From NCBI RefSeq assembly GCF_005048155.1, contig NZ_SUMB01000008.1, positions 62,001 through 126,000 of the forward strand: a stretch of 64,000 bases of DNA, given 5' to 3'. Positions 23,925 to 32,940 of the stretch are shown piece after piece. Each line of letters starts with the position of its first letter. Within the stretch, counting starts at the first letter, position 1. The notes beneath the pieces were generated by a model. It saw only the letters and a program-made list of their open reading frames with translations. It was not told the DNA's origin and ran no database searches. The position numbers were made by a program, and so were the translations under genes. The stretch comes from Streptomyces piniterrae. GTDB taxonomy: Bacteria; Actinomycetota; Actinomycetes; Streptomycetales; Streptomycetaceae.

Positions 23925-24902
23925 TCAGACCGTCAGCACGACCTTGCCGACATGCACGCTCGCGTCCACCACGCGATGCGCCTCGGCGGCATCCGCCATC
24001 GGCAGCGTACGGTCCACGATCGGCCGGACCTGGCCGTTGCCGATCAGCGGCCAGACATGTTCCCGTACGGCCGCGACAATGGCCGCCTTCTCGTTCAGCG
24101 GGCGGGCGCGCAGGCTGGTGGCGGTGATCGCGGCACGCTTGTTCAGCAGTGCGGCGAGATTGAGCTCCGCCTTCACGCCGCCCTGCAGCCCGATGATCGC
24201 GAGCCGTCCGCTGACCCCCAGCGTCTTGACGTTCCGCTGGAGGTACTTGGCGCCGATGATGTCGAGGATGACGTCCGCGCCCTTGCCGTCGGTGGCCTTG
24301 CGGATCTCCTGGACGAAGTCCTGCTCGCGGTAGTCGATGAGGACATCCGCGCCCAACTCCGCGCAGCGGGCCAGCTTCTCGGGGCCGCCCGCGGTGACCG
24401 CGACCCGGGCGCCGACCGCCTTGGCGAGCTGGATCGCCATCGTGCCGATGCCGCTGGAGCCGCCGTGCACCAGCAGCGTCTCACCGGGCCGCAGGTGCGC
24501 GATCATGAAGACGTTCGACCAGACCGTGCAGGCCACCTCGGGCAAGGCGGCGGCCGAGACCAGGTCGAGCCCGGTCGGCAGCGGGAGCACCTGGCCGGCC
24601 GGGACGGCGACCTTCTCCGCGTAACCGCCGCCCGCCAGCAGCGCGCACACCTCGTCGCCGACGGCCCAGCCGTGCACCCCGGGGCCGAGCGCGGCGATCC
24701 GGCCGGAGCACTCAAGACCCGGGTACGGGGAGGAGCCGGGCGGCGGGTCGTAGAAGCCCTGACGCTGCAGCAGATCGGCTCTGTTCACGGCGCTGGCCAC
24801 GACCTCGATCAGCACCTCGCCCTCGGCGGGCTCCGGATCGGGAACGTCCGCCCAGACAAGTGCTTCGGGGCCACCGGGCTCGGGGATAGTGATCGCTCGC
24901 AT
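23925..24902 (-). CDS. NAD(P)H:quinone oxidoreductase, zinc-independent MDR family
   Basis: 325 residues with the medium-chain reductase order: GroES-like N-terminal half (MRAITIPEPGGPEALVWADVP, NRADLLQRQGFYDPPPG), the Tyr-Pro-Gly-Leu-Glu element, and a Rossmann domain with LLVHGGSSGIGTMAIQLAKAVGARV. Zinc-ligand cysteines are absent. The pattern DLLQRQGXYPPPPG is that of the p53-inducible gene 3/QOR-like branch, which reduces quinones with NADPH. Cytoplasmic. It is downstream of the surface-protein gene by orientation but is probably an independent unit. Confidence 0.9.
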   Translation of the reverse strand: MRAITIPEPGGPEALVWADVPDPEPAEGEVLIEVVASAVNRADLLQRQGFYDPPPGSSPYPGLECSGRIAALGPGVHGWAVGDEVCALLAGGGYAEKVAVPAGQVLPLPTGLDLVSAAALPEVACTVWSNVFMIAHLRPGETLLVHGGSSGIGTMAIQLAKAVGARVAVTAGGPEKLARCAELGADVLIDYREQDFVQEIRKATDGKGADVILDIIGAKYLQRNVKTLGVSGRLAIIGLQGGVKAELNLAALLNKRAAITATSLRARPLNEKAAIVAAVREHVWPLIGNGQVRPIVDRTLPMADAAEAHRVVDASVHVGKVVLTV

Positions 24903-25031
24903 GAGCGCGAGGCTACTCGCCGCCCGGGCGGGAGGCGACGGTGCGGGGCCCGACGGCTCCGGAGCGGAGCAACCGGAACAAGCAGGACGGGACCCCCCGC
25001 GGGCGGACTCGGGTGACCGCCCGGATCCCGG

Positions 25032-26168
25032 TCACCGCTCCACCCGGCGCATCGGGGAGACACCGGTGCCCGGAAGCGTCGGCTTCCCGGAGCGGCCGGC
25101 GGCGTCCGCCTCGTCCCGCGCGGAGGCGCGGACGATCGTGATCACACGGTCCGTGGCCTGCAGCGGGCCGGCCGCCGGGTCGTCGTAACCGAGCAGCCGG
25201 TGGCCGCGCAGCACGGCCACGACCAGGTCGTCAGTCTCCCGGACGGATTTGCCGACCTCGGCCTTCACCACCGGCCGTTCCACGAGGTCGAGCCCGCTGC
25301 CCTGCTGGATCAGGTCCTCCATGACGATGCCCGCGCTGGGGCTGTGCACGGAGAGCCCCAGCAGCCGTCCGGCCGCGCTGGCCGAGGTGATCACGGCGTC
25401 GGCACCGGACTGCCGCAGCAGCGGGGCGTTCTCCTCCTCCCGCACCGCCGCGACGATATGGGCATGCTTGTTGAGCTGACGGGCGGTCAACGAGACCAGC
25501 ACGGCGGTGTCATCGCGCTGGGTGGCGATGACGACCTGCCGGGCGCGCTGGATCTCGGCCCGTACCAGCACATCGCTGCGGGTCGCATCGCCGACCACGC
25601 CCGCGAACCCGTCGACCACCGCCGACTCGACCACCTTGGGGCTCGGGTCGACGATGACGATGCGGTCGCGGGACAGCCCCGTTGCGCACAGGGTCTGGAC
25701 GGCGGAGCGGCCCTTGGTGCCGAAGCCGACGATGACGGTGTGGTCACGCAAGGCGTTTCTCCAGCGTCTCAATTGCCATTGCTTGCGGGTGCGCTCGGTC
25801 AGCACCTCCAGCGTGGTGCCGACCAGGATGATCAGGAACAGCACCCGCAGGGGCGTGATGAGCAGGATGTTCAGCAGCCGCGCGCCGTCCCCGTACGGGA
25901 CGATGTCGCCGTAACCGGTGGTGGAGAGCGTGACGGTCGCGTAGTAGAAGCAGTCGAGCAGATCGACGGTGCCATCAGCGTTGTCGTGATACCCCTCGCG
26001 GTCCAGCCAGACGATCAGGACCGTCGCGAGCAGCACGAGCAGAGCCATCAGCAGCCGACGGCCGACCTGCCGCAGCGGCGCCAACGGGGCGCGGCGCGGC
26101 AGCATCACCCGGTGGGAACGGTCCTCCGGCACCTCGTGTGCCGCCGCGTCCTGGGAAGGGAGCTTCAC
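25032..26168 (-). CDS. potassium channel with RCK (TrkA-N/TrkA-C) domains
   Basis: 378 residues. Two membrane helices (about 38-60 and 100-125) flank a pore loop with the K+ selectivity filter TLSTTGYGD. The cytoplasmic part has a Rossmann-type RCK/TrkA-N domain (HTVIVGFGTKGRSAVQTL) and a TrkA-C domain (VKAEVGKSVRETDDLVVAVLRG). This matches MthK/Kch-type ligand-gated channels. Its ATG overlaps the stop of the upstream moeA (ATGA), so it is the third gene of a mobA-moeA-channel operon, an odd functional mix that probably reflects operon packing. Confidence 0.9.
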   Translation of the reverse strand: MKLPSQDAAAHEVPEDRSHRVMLPRRAPLAPLRQVGRRLLMALLVLLATVLIVWLDREGYHDNADGTVDLLDCFYYATVTLSTTGYGDIVPYGDGARLLNILLITPLRVLFLIILVGTTLEVLTERTRKQWQLRRWRNALRDHTVIVGFGTKGRSAVQTLCATGLSRDRIVIVDPSPKVVESAVVDGFAGVVGDATRSDVLVRAEIQRARQVVIATQRDDTAVLVSLTARQLNKHAHIVAAVREEENAPLLRQSGADAVITSASAAGRLLGLSVHSPSAGIVMEDLIQQGSGLDLVERPVVKAEVGKSVRETDDLVVAVLRGHRLLGYDDPAAGPLQATDRVITIVRASARDEADAAGRSGKPTLPGTGVSPMRRVER

Positions 26169-27943
26169 CCGGCGCCACCGACGGGAGGGGCGGGGGGCAC
26201 CGGGTCGTACCAGGCTCCGGGAGCGGGCCAGTCCGCCGATCCGCTTGCCGACCAGGGCAGTTCCAGCAGTTCGACCTCGGTGCCGCGGTCCGCGCCACCG
26301 GGCGGTACGACGGCCAGCGCGGCGGCGGCGGCGATCCCGCGCAGCATGGCCGGGCCGTGGAAGTGCAGCGGCTCGGCGGTCACTCCGTACCGGGCGTCGT
26401 CCCGGTAGGCGACCGGGACGAGCCGGGTGTCCCGCGGATGGCCGTGGACGGAGCCGAACAGCGGCGCCCGGCGTACGGCGGCCGGGCGGCGGCCGGTGAG
26501 CGTACGGAGCAGCGGCTCGGCGAGGGTGAGCAGGCCGGAGACCGCGGCGAGCGGGTTGCCGGGGAGGCCGACGAGATGGCGGCGCGGGCCGAGGCGGGCG
26601 AGCAGCATCGGATGGCCGGGACGTACCTGCACGCCGTCCACCAGCACCTCCGCGCCCAGGCGGCGCAGCGTCGGGTGCACATGGTCGACGGGGCCCGAGG
26701 CCGTGCCCCCGGTGGTGATCAGCACATCGGCGGTGGAGGTGGCGATCGCGGCGTACAGCGTGTCGGCTTCGTCCGCGAGATGGCGTGCCGGAGCCGCGTC
26801 GGCGCCCAGGGCGCGCAGCCAGGGGGCGAGCATCGGGCCGAGCGCATCGCGGATCCGGCCCTCCTGGGGAAGTCCGTGGTGCAGCAACTCATCGCCCAGG
26901 ACGAGGAATTCGACGCGCGGACGAGGGTACGCGGTCAGCTCGTCATAGCCGGCGGCCGCGGCCAGGCCGAGGACGGCGGGCGTCACCAGGGTGCCGGCGG
27001 GCAGCAGTTGGTCACCGCGGCGGCACTCCTGGCCGCGCGGGCGGATGTCCTGGCCCGGCGGCGCGGGCCGTGGCGCGTACAGCCGCGCCCGGCCGTCGGC
27101 CAGGTCGCGGACCTCGCCGTGCTCGCTGCGCAGTACGGCGGTGGCGCCGGCCGGGACGCGCGCGCCGGTGGCGATGCGGATCGCGTGACCGTCGGGGAGC
27201 GGCTGGGTGGGGGCGTGGCCGGCGAGGATGCCGGCGTGGTGGGCGGTGTCGCGAGTGGCTTTCCCGGCGGCTTCCTGGCCTGCTGCGGGTTCTTCGGCCT
27301 CAGCGCCTTGTTCGGCTGCTGCGGCTACTGCGGCCTCTGCGGCCTTTTTGTCGGCGGTGTCCTGAGGCTTCTCGGCTGCCGCCTCGCCCGGCCGGTCGAT
27401 GTCCCAGGGCCCGGGGCCGGAAACCGCCCAGCCGTCCATCGCCGAGGTGTCGAAGGACGGCAGGTCGGTGAGGGCGGCGAGGGGCTCGGCGAGCGTACGG
27501 CCGAGCGCGTCGGCCAGCGTCGCCGTCGTGGGCGCGGGCGGGCCGGGCACCGCGCGGGCGGCGATCTCGCGGGCCGTCGGCCAGGGGGCGGAGGAGCGCG
27601 GAACAGCGGACGGGGAGGGGCGGGGCTGAGGCGCACCGGGGGTGGAGCCAGGCGAGTCACCAGGGCCGGGTCCGGTGCCGGGCGGATCACCGGGTCCGGT
27701 GCCGGAGGGGTCGCCGGGTCGGATGCCTGGCTGATCGCCGGGCCGGGTGCCCGGACGATCGCCGGGTACCGGCGCGCCTGCCGCGGCGGATGTCGCGAGC
27801 GGGTCCGTGCCCCGCGTCCGCTCCCAGTGACCGCGCAGGTGCGGCTCGGTACGGTCCTCCGGGCGGCTGCCCGGGCCGCCCGCCCCGCCATTGGCCAGCG
27901 CCAGTGCGTCGTCCAGCGCGGCGTCGAACTCCCCCTCGGTCAT
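26165..27943 (-). CDS. moeA: molybdopterin molybdotransferase MoeA-like, enlarged by low-complexity insertions
   Basis: 592 residues from ATG 27943, about 180 more than usual. The start overlaps the mobA stop (ATGA). An N-terminal extension of about 110 residues has repeated RPGD and GPGD units. Then the MoeA core begins (TAREIAARAVP..LPSFDTSAMDGWAV). An Ala/Glu/Lys-rich insertion of about 50 residues follows the AMDGWAV motif. The remaining core is complete: ALPDGHAIRIATGARVPAGATAVLRSEH, FLVLGDELL, TTGGTASGPVDHV, GLPGNPLAAVSG. MoeA inserts molybdate into adenylylated molybdopterin. Active-site motifs are intact, so I expect function; the insertions look like surface loops. Confidence 0.88.
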   Translation of the reverse strand: MTEGEFDAALDDALALANGGAGGPGSRPEDRTEPHLRGHWERTRGTDPLATSAAAGAPVPGDRPGTRPGDQPGIRPGDPSGTGPGDPPGTGPGPGDSPGSTPGAPQPRPSPSAVPRSSAPWPTAREIAARAVPGPPAPTTATLADALGRTLAEPLAALTDLPSFDTSAMDGWAVSGPGPWDIDRPGEAAAEKPQDTADKKAAEAAVAAAAEQGAEAEEPAAGQEAAGKATRDTAHHAGILAGHAPTQPLPDGHAIRIATGARVPAGATAVLRSEHGEVRDLADGRARLYAPRPAPPGQDIRPRGQECRRGDQLLPAGTLVTPAVLGLAAAAGYDELTAYPRPRVEFLVLGDELLHHGLPQEGRIRDALGPMLAPWLRALGADAAPARHLADEADTLYAAIATSTADVLITTGGTASGPVDHVHPTLRRLGAEVLVDGVQVRPGHPMLLARLGPRRHLVGLPGNPLAAVSGLLTLAEPLLRTLTGRRPAAVRRAPLFGSVHGHPRDTRLVPVAYRDDARYGVTAEPLHFHGPAMLRGIAAAAALAVVPPGGADRGTEVELLELPWSASGSADWPAPGAWYDPVPPAPPVGGAG

Positions 27944-28869
27944 TCCGCGGGCTTCGTTTCGCCGCCGGCGCCGGCGCCGGCCGCACCGCCCCGCTCCCCG
28001 TCCGCGTCCTCGGCGGCCCACCGGTTGGCCAGTGCGGCGGCCCTGCGGGACAGCTCCGTCACATCCCCGCCCTGCCGGCCCGCCGCGTAACCGATCAGGA
28101 ACGTGGTCAGCGGCGCGGCCGGGCGGGCCACACCGTGCGCCGCGTCCCGCGCGAGGTCGAGAAGTACCGCCGTGTCGACATCGATCTCGATGCCCAGCTC
28201 GGCCTTGACTGCGGTGATCCATTCGTCCAACACGTTGCCATGCTCCCTGATACGTGCGCGGGCCGCGCCGATGTCCTGCCAGGTGTCGCAGTCGAAGGAC
28301 GCCGTCGAGGTGGCGTCGGGGACGCGTGCCAGCACCAGCTCGGACGTCAGCGCGCGCAGCGGCAGCCCGGCCAGAGTGCCGTGTTCGGTGCGCAGCAGGG
28401 CCAGCTCGCGGCGCAGCGACTCGGCCCGGTAGGCGGCCACCAGCGGCTGGTCGCGCCCCTGGCCGTCGCACAGCAGCGCCCCGTCGAGTGGCGCGGAACC
28501 GCCGCCGGACGCGGCACCGTCAGCCGGTCGGGCCGCCGCCTCCAGGAGACTCCGCACGGTGGCGTTGGTCAGGAACGGCAGGTCGGCGGAGAGCACGAGG
28601 ACGGTCGGGGCGGTGGTGTGCCGCAGGCCGGCGTCGAGTGCGGCGAGCGGGCCGCCGCCCGGCGGGTCCTCAAGGGCGCGCACTACGGGCCGGACGGATG
28701 GGCGCCGGGGGCCGACGACGACGGTGACCGCCGCGTCTGCGCAGGCGGCGAGCACCCGGTCCAGGAGCGGACGGCCGCCGACGGACAGGGCGGGTTTGTC
28801 CGCCCCGCCGAGCCGGCGGGCAGCGCCGCCGGCCAGCACGATGGCGTCGTAGTCGGTGTGGTCGCTCAC
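27940..28869 (-). CDS. mobA: molybdenum cofactor guanylyltransferase-like protein fused to DUF6457
   Basis: 309 residues from GTG 28869. Residues 8-200 are a MobA-type nucleotidyltransferase: AIVLAGGAARRLGGADKPAL (GTP-binding loop with catalytic Lys), VVGPRRP, and LVLSADLPFLT with the metal Asp. The last 90 residues (LDEWITAVKAELGIEIDVDTAVLLDLARDAAHGVARPAAPLTTFLIGYAAG) are a separate helical domain found fused to or beside MobA in actinobacteria (DUF6457). It would attach GMP to molybdopterin to make the bis-MGD form for oxidoreductases. First gene of the operon with moeA. Confidence 0.85.
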   Translation of the reverse strand: MSDHTDYDAIVLAGGAARRLGGADKPALSVGGRPLLDRVLAACADAAVTVVVGPRRPSVRPVVRALEDPPGGGPLAALDAGLRHTTAPTVLVLSADLPFLTNATVRSLLEAAARPADGAASGGGSAPLDGALLCDGQGRDQPLVAAYRAESLRRELALLRTEHGTLAGLPLRALTSELVLARVPDATSTASFDCDTWQDIGAARARIREHGNVLDEWITAVKAELGIEIDVDTAVLLDLARDAAHGVARPAAPLTTFLIGYAAGRQGGDVTELSRRAAALANRWAAEDADGERGGAAGAGAGGETKPAE

Positions 28870-28888
28870 CCCATGAGTATCACCGCGA

Positions 28889-28917
28889 ACACCGCGATCA
28901 CACAGCCATCGCGGTGT
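28889..28917. terminator. hairpin between bkd operon 2 and mobA
   Basis: ACACCGCGAT (28889-28898) and ATCGCGGTGT (28908-28917) form a perfect 10-bp stem with a 9-nt loop. For the leftward bkd transcript (E2 stop at 28978) it is a terminator candidate; for mobA it lies about 20 bp upstream of the start and could also be an operator. Surrounding bases repeat TCACGGC several times. Confidence 0.45.
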
Positions 28918-28977
28918 CACGGCGTTCACAGCGACACCGTTGTTACGGCGTCACGGCCTTCGCGGAGTCACGACCGG

Positions 28978-30492
28978 TCACAGGGTGCGCAGCAGCAGCG
29001 CGGGCTGTTCCACGCAGTCGGCCACGAACCGCAGGAAACCGCCTGCGGTGGCGCCGTCGCACACCCGGTGATCGAAGGTGAACGAGAGCTGGACGACCTG
29101 CCGGACGGCCAACTCGCCGTTGTGCACCCAGGGTTTGGCGGTTATTCGGCCGACACCGAGCATCCCGGCTTCGGGGTGGTTGATGATCGGTGTGGAGCCG
29201 TCGACCCCGAAGACGCCGTAGTTGTTGAGGGTGAAGGTGCCGTGGGTCAGCTCGGCGAGGGACAACCCGCCGGCCCTGGCCGTCTCGGTGAGCCGAGCGA
29301 TCTCGGCGGACAGCTCCTCGACGGTACGGACGTGCGCGTCCCGCACCACGGGCACCATCAGGCCGCGGTCGGTCTGCGCCGCGAAGCCCAGATGGACGGC
29401 GGGCAGCCGGACGATCTCCTGGGTCGCGGTGTCGACGGTGGCATTGAGCTCGGGGAACCGCGCGAGCGCGGCCGTGCAGATCCGGGCGAACAGCGCGAGC
29501 AGCGACACCTTGGGGGCGCCGGGCACGTTCATCGACCTACGGGCGGCGAGGAGTTCGGTGGCGTCGGCGTCCACCCAGCAGGTCGCGTCCGGAATCTCCC
29601 GGCGGCTGCGGCTGAACTTCTCGGCCGCGGCACCGCGCATCCCCCGGAGCGGAATGCGCTCACCCTCCGGCACGGCCCGGGTGGCGGGCGCGGCACCCGT
29701 GACGGGCGTGGGCCCGGTGGTCGGCATGGGCCCGGTGGTCGGCGTGGCCCCCACAGCCCCCGCCGTCTCCCGTACCCGGATCGCCCGCTCGACGTCCGTG
29801 CGGAGAATCAGTCCCTCCCGCCCGGAACCCGTCACCTCCCGGAGATCCACGTCGTGTTCGCGCGCCATGCGGCGCACCAGGGGTGAGATGACGGCCACCG
29901 TACGGGTGTCGGCGGCCGGCGCCGCCGAGCCGGTCGCCGCCGTGGCCCCGACCGGCGCGACCGCCCCTCCCGGACCGGCGTCCTGGGCAGCTCCGGCAGC
30001 CGCGGGCTCGGGCGCCTGAGGCACCTCCGCCGCGGGACCCGCGCCGCTGCCCGGCCGGATCCTTCGCCGCCGCGCCGCGGACGCGCTCGTTCCGTATCCG
30101 ACGAGCACATTCCCCGACCCGGAGTCCGCGGCCCCCTTCGGGGCCGGAGACGAGGCCGCGCGCCCTGGGGCGGGCGCGGCGACACCACCCGCCTCATCGG
30201 CTCCGCCGCCCGGCTCCCCCCGGCCCACCGCGAAATCGTCCGGCGCCGCCCCCACCGCGACCGTCACCAGCGGCGCGCCCACGGGGACCTCGGCCCCCTC
30301 CTCGCCGAAACGAGAGGTCACCACGCCTCCGTAGGGGCAGGGCACCTCCACCATCGCCTTGGCCGTCTCGACCTCCACCACCGGCTGGTCGATCGCCACC
30401 ACCTCGCCGACCTCGACGAGCCAGTGCACGATCGTCGCTTCGGTGAGCCCTTCCCCCAGGTCGGGCAGGGTGAATTCGCGGACCACGGCCAT
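28978..30492 (-). CDS. bkdC: dihydrolipoamide acyltransferase (E2) of branched-chain keto-acid dehydrogenase, operon 2
   Basis: 504 residues from ATG 30492, which overlaps the E1beta stop by one base (TGATG). Lipoyl domain at residues 5-80 with VETAKAMVEVP; long Ala/Pro/Gly linker; E1/E3-binding domain (SPLVRRMAREHDVDLREVTGSGREGLILRTDVERA); a second Pro/Thr linker with near-repeats of TTGPMPTTGPTPVTGA; and the catalytic domain ending FDHRVCDGATAGGFLRFVAD, with the His and Asp of HxxxDG present. Same reaction as the E2 of operon 1; the linker repeats and sequence divergence set the two apart. Confidence 0.93.
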   Translation of the reverse strand: MAVVREFTLPDLGEGLTEATIVHWLVEVGEVVAIDQPVVEVETAKAMVEVPCPYGGVVTSRFGEEGAEVPVGAPLVTVAVGAAPDDFAVGRGEPGGGADEAGGVAAPAPGRAASSPAPKGAADSGSGNVLVGYGTSASAARRRRIRPGSGAGPAAEVPQAPEPAAAGAAQDAGPGGAVAPVGATAATGSAAPAADTRTVAVISPLVRRMAREHDVDLREVTGSGREGLILRTDVERAIRVRETAGAVGATPTTGPMPTTGPTPVTGAAPATRAVPEGERIPLRGMRGAAAEKFSRSRREIPDATCWVDADATELLAARRSMNVPGAPKVSLLALFARICTAALARFPELNATVDTATQEIVRLPAVHLGFAAQTDRGLMVPVVRDAHVRTVEELSAEIARLTETARAGGLSLAELTHGTFTLNNYGVFGVDGSTPIINHPEAGMLGVGRITAKPWVHNGELAVRQVVQLSFTFDHRVCDGATAGGFLRFVADCVEQPALLLRTL

Positions 30493-31526
30493 CACGCACC
30501 ACGCCCTTCGGTCCAGTCCGACTCCCACTGGAGGCGGGCCACGGTGTCCAGGATCCGGTCCACGCCGGGCAGGTGGTGCCGCTCCAGCATCGGCGGCGGA
30601 TAGGGGATGTCGAAGCCGGCGACGCGCAGCACCGGCGCCTCCAGGTGGTGGAAGCAGCGCTCGGTGATCCGGGCGGCGATCTCGCCGCCGGGGCCGCCGA
30701 ACCCGTTGGACTCGTGGACGACCACGGCTCGCCCCGTACGCCGCACCGACGCGCAGACGGTGTCGTCGTCGAAGGGCATCAGCGAGCGCAGATCGACGAC
30801 TTCGAGGTCCCAGCCCTCCGCACGGGCGGCCTCGGCGGCCTCCATACAGACCGGCAGCGACGGACCGTAGGTGATCAGTGTGGCGCTGGTGCCGCGGCGC
30901 CTGACCTCGGCGCGGCCTATGGGGGCGACCTCGGTCGGCGCGTCGGGCGACCAGTCGTCCTTGGACCAGTACAGCCGCTTGGGTTCGAGGAAGACGACCG
31001 GGTCGTCGGAGGCGATGGCGGCGCGCAGCAGCCCGTAGGCGTCCGCGACGGTCGCCGGGGTGACGACCTGGATGCCGGGGGTGGCGAGGTAGTACGCCTC
31101 GGAGGAGTCGCTGTGGTGCTCGACCCCGCCGATCCCGCCGCCGTACGGGACGCGGATGGTCAGGGGCATCTGCAGGGCGCCGCGGGTGCGGTTGCGCATC
31201 CGGGCGACATGGCTGATGAGCTGCTCGAACGCCGGGTAGGCGAAGGCGTCGAACTGCATCTCGACGACCGGCCGCAGCCCGTACATCGCCATGCCGACGG
31301 CCGTGCCGAGGATGCCGGCCTCGGCGAGCGGGGTGTCGCTGCAGCGGTCCTCGCCGAATTTCTCGGTGAGGCCGTCGGTGACCCGGAAGACGCCGCCCAG
31401 GGTGCCGACGTCCTCGCCCATGACGTGGACGGTCGGGTCGGCCGCCATGGCGTCGTGCAGGGCGCGGGTCAGCGCCTGCGCCATGGTGGCGGGTTTGCGG
31501 GCGGTCTCCGGGGCGGTGGTCGTCAT
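30492..31526 (-). CDS. bkdB: branched-chain keto-acid dehydrogenase E1 beta subunit, operon 2
   Basis: 344 residues. TPP-site Glu in VMGEDVGTLGGVFRVTDGL; PLAEAGILGTAVGMAM; C-terminal domain RAVVVHESNGFGGPGGEIAARITERCFHHLEAPVLRVAGFDIPYPP. It carries a short N-terminal extension (TTTAPETARKPA) relative to the operon 1 subunit. Start overlaps the E1alpha stop (ATGA), giving coupled synthesis of alpha and beta subunits. Confidence 0.93.
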   Translation of the reverse strand: MTTTAPETARKPATMAQALTRALHDAMAADPTVHVMGEDVGTLGGVFRVTDGLTEKFGEDRCSDTPLAEAGILGTAVGMAMYGLRPVVEMQFDAFAYPAFEQLISHVARMRNRTRGALQMPLTIRVPYGGGIGGVEHHSDSSEAYYLATPGIQVVTPATVADAYGLLRAAIASDDPVVFLEPKRLYWSKDDWSPDAPTEVAPIGRAEVRRRGTSATLITYGPSLPVCMEAAEAARAEGWDLEVVDLRSLMPFDDDTVCASVRRTGRAVVVHESNGFGGPGGEIAARITERCFHHLEAPVLRVAGFDIPYPPPMLERHHLPGVDRILDTVARLQWESDWTEGRGA

Positions 31527-32716
31527 GGCCTGGCCTCCTGGGCGGACCGGTCGGCGCCTGTCGCGTTCTCGGGGTGTCCGGCGGCTTCGGCGTCCAACTC
31601 GGCGCGCAACTGGGCGGCCTGCTCACGAAGTTGGCTGGTCTGCTCGGCGAACACGTGGGTGAAGAGGTCCATCGGGTCCAGCTGCGGGTCGGCGTTCATC
31701 CGGTCCCGCAGGGCGGCCGCCAGCTCCTCGGCGCCGTCCCGGGTGGCGTGGACGAACTCGTCGGTCAGCAGATCGCGGTCGGCCAACTCGCGCTCCAGAA
31801 GGGCTATCGGGTCGTGTGCCCGCCAGGTCTCGACCTCGGAATCGGTGCGGTAGCGGGTGGCGTCGTCGGCGTTGGTGTGCGCCTCGATGCGGTACGTGAC
31901 GGCCTCGACGAGGGTGGGGCCGCCGCCGCTGCGGGCCCGCTCCACCGCCTCGGTGAGGACCTTGTGCATCGCGGGTGCGTCGTTGCCGTCGACCAGGCGG
32001 CCCGGCATGCCGTATCCGACCGCCTTGTGGGCGAGGGACGGGGCGGCGGTCTGCTTGGCGAGCGGCACGGAGATGGCGAAGCCGTTGTTCTGGACGAGGA
32101 AGACGACCGGCGCCTGCCAGACGGCGGCGAAGTTCAGCGCCTCGTGGAAGTCGCCCTCGCTGGTGCCGCCGTCGCCGACCATCGCCAGCGCCACCACGTC
32201 GTCGCCCTTGAGGCGGGCGGCGTGCGCCAGGCCGACGGCATGCGGGAGTTGGGTGGCCAGCGGGGTGCACAGGGGGGCGATGCGGTGCTCGTGCGGGTCG
32301 TACCCGGTGTGCCAGTCGCCCCTCAGGAGGGTCAGCGCCTGTACGGGATCGAGGCCGCGGGCCACCGCGGCGAGGGTGTCGCGGTAGCTGGGGAAGAGCC
32401 AGTCGCGGTCCTCGAGGGCCAGCGCGGCGGCGACCTGGCAGGCCTCCTGCCCGGTGGAGGACGGATAGACCGCCAGCCGGCCCTGCCGGGTCAGCGCCGT
32501 GGCCTGGGCGTTGTAGCGGCGGCCGCGCACCAGCTGGGCGTACAGGCGCTTCAGCAGGCCGGGGTCGAGCCGGGGCGCGGCGTCCGTTCCCAGCAGGCGG
32601 TACGGCTCGGCGTCGGGCAGGAGGGGCGCCGGATCGACGCGCGGCCGCCAGGCGGGCGGCGGGCCGGGCAGGTCGCTCTTGTTCCTGCTGCTGCCGGGCT
32701 GCTCAAGGACCGTCAT
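31523..32716 (-). CDS. bkdA: branched-chain keto-acid dehydrogenase E1 alpha subunit, operon 2
   Basis: 397 residues from ATG 32716, with GAGGAGG 8-10 bp upstream; the frame is open to 32980 but the extra residues are not E1-like. The TPP motif (MVGDGGTSEGDFHEALNFAAVWQAPVVFLVQNNGFAIS) and the YRIEAHTNADDATRYR loop are present. N-terminal 45 residues are a Pro-rich lead. It lies 224 bp from the divergent bkdR. A PaaR-like palindrome at 32826-32839 lies in that gap, about 110 bp upstream of this start, so control by both BkdR and the TetR regulator of the paa genes is possible. Confidence 0.93.
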   Translation of the reverse strand: MTVLEQPGSSRNKSDLPGPPPAWRPRVDPAPLLPDAEPYRLLGTDAAPRLDPGLLKRLYAQLVRGRRYNAQATALTRQGRLAVYPSSTGQEACQVAAALALEDRDWLFPSYRDTLAAVARGLDPVQALTLLRGDWHTGYDPHEHRIAPLCTPLATQLPHAVGLAHAARLKGDDVVALAMVGDGGTSEGDFHEALNFAAVWQAPVVFLVQNNGFAISVPLAKQTAAPSLAHKAVGYGMPGRLVDGNDAPAMHKVLTEAVERARSGGGPTLVEAVTYRIEAHTNADDATRYRTDSEVETWRAHDPIALLERELADRDLLTDEFVHATRDGAEELAAALRDRMNADPQLDPMDLFTHVFAEQTSQLREQAAQLRAELDAEAAGHPENATGADRSAQEARP

Positions 32717-32825
32717 GACGAGCACCTCCTCGAATCGAAGGGGTGGCGCGAAGCGCCTCATAGGGGTGGTGGGCGGGCGACGGGTGGGCAGGATGCAACG
32801 GGTCGGGGCGGGTGAGCCCTTCCCT

Positions 32826-32839
32826 ACCGATTGTTCGGT
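32826..32839. promoter_or_regulatory. PaaR-like operator (one mismatch) between bkd operon 2 and bkdR
   Basis: ACCGATTGTTCGGT fits the core ACCGNNCGNNCGGT except for one base (TG for CG at the centre). Identical-class sites lie at 35669 and 40502 by the paa genes. TTGACA directly follows at 32839-32844. Confidence 0.55.
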
Positions 32840-32872
32840 TGACAATGCATTTTGGCTACAGGCGGCCCAAGC

Positions 32873-32896
32873 CTGTGGACAAACGGTTCTCCACAG
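32873..32896. promoter_or_regulatory. inverted pair of DnaA-box-like sequences upstream of bkdR
   Basis: TGTGGACAA (32874-32882, the complement of the Streptomyces DnaA box TTGTCCACA) faces TTCTCCACA (32887-32895, one mismatch). Together they form an inverted repeat, CTGTGGA and TCCACAG, with a 10-bp centre, 45 bp ahead of bkdR. Confidence 0.45.
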
Positions 32897-32940
32897 CTTG
32901 AGATGAAGACAGTGCGTCCACCAAGGGGAGGCGGGACCGT

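Noticed and set aside
26138..28090. Plus-strand open frame (650 aa) over moeA and mobA
   Set aside because: No domain or start signal; real conserved motifs lie on the minus strand.
27944..28471. Upstream extension of the MoeA frame
   Set aside because: Overlaps mobA in another frame and lacks family residues; ATG 27943 coupled to the mobA stop is the better start.
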